NCBI GenBank assembly: GCA_938041335.1
Contig: CALIAF010000054.1
Location: forward strand, 1-52,499
Direction: 5' to 3'
From: an uncultured Ulvibacter sp.
GTDB lineage: Bacteria; Bacteroidota; Bacteroidia; Flavobacteriales; Flavobacteriaceae
Length of the DNA: 52,499 nucleotides
Shown here piece after piece: positions 51,266 to 52,499 of this stretch (positions are counted from its first letter, which is position 1; each line of letters starts with the position of its first letter). Both the position numbers and the translations under genes were made by a program. Under the pieces are notes generated by a model that was not told where the DNA came from, did no database searches, and was given only the letters and a program-made list of their open reading frames with translations.

Positions 51266-52234
51266 TTAGCTATATTTTTCTAGTACTTTTTGTTGGCTTA
51301 CAATGGCATCTTTAAATTCGGTTTTCATTCTGTCTACTAAATCACCAATAGGGAGGCTATCATCAATAGAAGTAACCCCTTGTCCTGCAGACCAAATGGT
51401 TTTCCAGGCTTTTGCCTCTGTATCCATTTCTTTTCCGAAATCTATCTTTCCAGTACTTTTTAATTGCTCTTCTGTAATACCTGCTTTATCTAGACTCTTA
51501 CTTAAAAAGTTAGCGCTAACGCCGCTAATGGCTGCGGTGTATGTAATATCTGTCGTTTTAGAATCGTTGATCATTGTGCGGTACTCGTCATTTGCTGCGC
51601 TCTCATCTGTATTGATAAAACGAGTTCCCATATAGGCAAGATCTGCGCCCATCTGCATCGCACTAGCCACATCTTGACCTGTACTTAATGCTCCAGATAA
51701 TAATATGAAGCCATCAAATATCTGTTTAATCTCATTAATAAATGGCACTGGGTGTAAAGTTCCTGCGTGGCCACCCGCTCCAGCGCACACTAATATTAAT
51801 CCGTCAACACCAGCTTCTATCGCTTTCTCTGCGTGGCGTCTTTTTATAACATCATGAAAAACAAGACCTCCATAACTATGTATTGCATCTACAACCATAG
51901 ATATTGCTCCAAGTGAAGTAATGATCAAAGGCACTTTATGTTTTACACAAATCATTACATCTGCCTGCACTCTTGGATTACTACCGTGAACGATTAAGTT
52001 CACTCCATAAGGCGCTGCCTTTTTACCCGTTTCTTTTTCCCAAGCTTCGAGTTCTGTTTTTATTTGGACTACCCATTCTTCAAAACCTTCTGTGGTACGT
52101 TGATTAAGTGCTGGAAAAGTACCAACGATTCCTTTTTTACAAGCAGCAATTACTAACTCTGGTCCAGAGATTAAAAACATAGGCGCAGCTACAACTGGAA
52201 GGGAAAGGTTTTCGGTAAATTGATCTTTATTCAT
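51266..52234 (-). CDS. Nitronate-monooxygenase-like flavoprotein
   Basis: FMN-dependent TIM-barrel protein of 322 residues of the NMO/2-nitropropane dioxygenase family. LPVVAAPMFLISGPELVIAACKKGIVGTFPALN opens the barrel, YGVNLIVHGSNPR, VPLIITSLGAISMVVDAIHSYGG and GVDGLILVCAGAGGHAGTL bind FMN phosphate, and GADLAYMGTRFINTDES follows; a catalytic His is expected in the GAGGHAGT loop. It oxidises nitronates such as propionate 3-nitronate in the family; some members are enoyl reductases or quinone reductases, so the substrate is open. Single-gene unit. Confidence 0.92.
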   Translation of the reverse strand: MNKDQFTENLSLPVVAAPMFLISGPELVIAACKKGIVGTFPALNQRTTEGFEEWVVQIKTELEAWEKETGKKAAPYGVNLIVHGSNPRVQADVMICVKHKVPLIITSLGAISMVVDAIHSYGGLVFHDVIKRRHAEKAIEAGVDGLILVCAGAGGHAGTLHPVPFINEIKQIFDGFILLSGALSTGQDVASAMQMGADLAYMGTRFINTDESAANDEYRTMINDSKTTDITYTAAISGVSANFLSKSLDKAGITEEQLKSTGKIDFGKEMDTEAKAWKTIWSAGQGVTSIDDSLPIGDLVDRMKTEFKDAIVSQQKVLEKYS

Positions 52235-52264
52235 GGGGTCTCGATTAAAATTTTAATACTGCTT

Positions 52265-52295
52265 CAAAAATAGTTTTTATTCTGCGTTTCTGAAA
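52265..52295 (-). promoter_or_regulatory. Promoter of the flavoprotein gene
   Basis: On the minus strand TTTC (52292-52295), exactly 19 bases, then TATTTTTG (52265-52272); one base off the consensus. Start near 52260 leaves a ~26-base leader. Confidence 0.5.
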
Positions 52296-52320
52296 GTATT
52301 ATGCGTGAATAGTATTCTTT

Positions 52321-52356
52321 GAAATCGAAATCGAAATCGAAATCGAAATCGAAATC
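52321..52356. repeat. (GAAATC)6 tandem repeat
   Basis: Six perfect copies of the hexamer GAAATC followed by GAAA and a polypurine (GAA)-rich tract to 52393. It is a simple-sequence stretch prone to length change. It gives a spurious Phe-Arg reading frame on the minus strand. Confidence 0.9.
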
Positions 52357-52385
52357 GAAAAAAAGAAAAAAGAAGAAAGAAGAAA

Positions 52386-52488
52386 GAAGAAAGACCATTC
52401 GCGTTGCTCATTGAAAGAAGAAAGACATAAGTTGTCATAATTTGGTTTTTCTTTCCTCTTTCAGTCAACGAAGTTGTCGGTCTTTCCT
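52386..52488. repeat. Imperfect inverted repeat at window end
   Basis: GAAGAAAGACC...TTGAAAGAAGAAAGA (52386-52425) recurs as reverse complement at about 52451-52488 with several differences. The element has the look of an interspersed intergenic repeat; its full extent may pass the window edge. Confidence 0.5.
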
Positions 52489-52499
52489 GTGTCCTCTAT

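Noticed and set aside
52321-52393. CRISPR-like or direct-repeat array
   Set aside because: The repeats are 6 bases with no spacers; this is simple-sequence DNA.
52277-52468. Minus-strand ORF with FRFRFRF repeat
   Set aside because: Created by the (GAAATC)n tract; the translation is low complexity only.

Overview
This 52.5 kb window reads as chromosome from a marine-type member of the Flavobacteriaceae (Bacteroidota). The signs are low G+C, intergenic promoters of the Bacteroidota form TTTG-N19/20-TAnnTTTG, several lipoproteins and two secreted proteins with type IX secretion (T9SS) C-terminal tails, LytS/LytTR signalling, a ResB-ResC (ccsBA) fusion, and families largely confined to this class (DUF6146, DUF6787, DUF5916, the HAD/DUF2520/UbiA/Maf cluster). 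I see no phage, integrase, insertion sequence or CRISPR array.

Layout. 1-2076: the end of a tRNA-Arg and acs on the minus strand. 2195-10399: the most accessory-looking block. A LytTR response regulator and LytS-type kinase (minus) diverge from a plus-strand set encoding a four-EF-hand protein, two YHYH lipoproteins, a YwqK/MORN lipoprotein, a SCO-type copper/thiol lipoprotein and a CotH-kinase/lamin-tail/T9SS protein. 10478-14369: TIGR02757 protein, LolD-like ATPase and a DUF5916 outer-membrane protein. 14380-15892: possible decayed gene, folE, and a small membrane protein behind a sigma-54-like promoter. 15943-20007: a six-gene minus-strand operon ending in a His/Cys-rich protein, a TonB-dependent receptor of the zinc type and a lipoprotein. 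20150-24895: DUF937, serA, serC, LuxC-like acyl-CoA reductase and a divergent ferredoxin. 24971-31818: T9SS nuclease, RsmB-type methyltransferase, BNR-repeat lipoprotein, a probable small RNA, an ABC permease, hisS and tRNA-Met. 32039-37555: an unknown lipoprotein, then a PIG-L deacetylase, an overlooked 44-residue membrane peptide and a sodium:solute symporter. 37606-42229: MscS, Maf, GNAT, UbiA, unknown, KdsC-like and DUF2520 genes. 42506-52234: ccsBA, a 7TM/LuxR-like regulator, fumC, cytochrome c, a thioredoxin lipoprotein gene broken by one in-frame TAG, a PQQ-type sugar dehydrogenase and a nitronate-monooxygenase-like flavoprotein. The right edge is simple repeat and an imperfect inverted repeat.

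The best candidates for something undescribed are: (1) the LytS/LytTR-EF-hand-YHYH-YwqK-SCO-CotH module at 2195-10399, whose kinase carries a Pro/Gly-rich loop resembling the tail of the first YHYH lipoprotein; (2) the putative zinc-acquisition operon at 15943-20007; (3) a small RNA at about 28547-28636 with its own promoter and terminator; (4) the 44-residue gene at 34932-35066. All coordinates and motifs were read by eye. Family names are from recognition of motifs, not from a database search.
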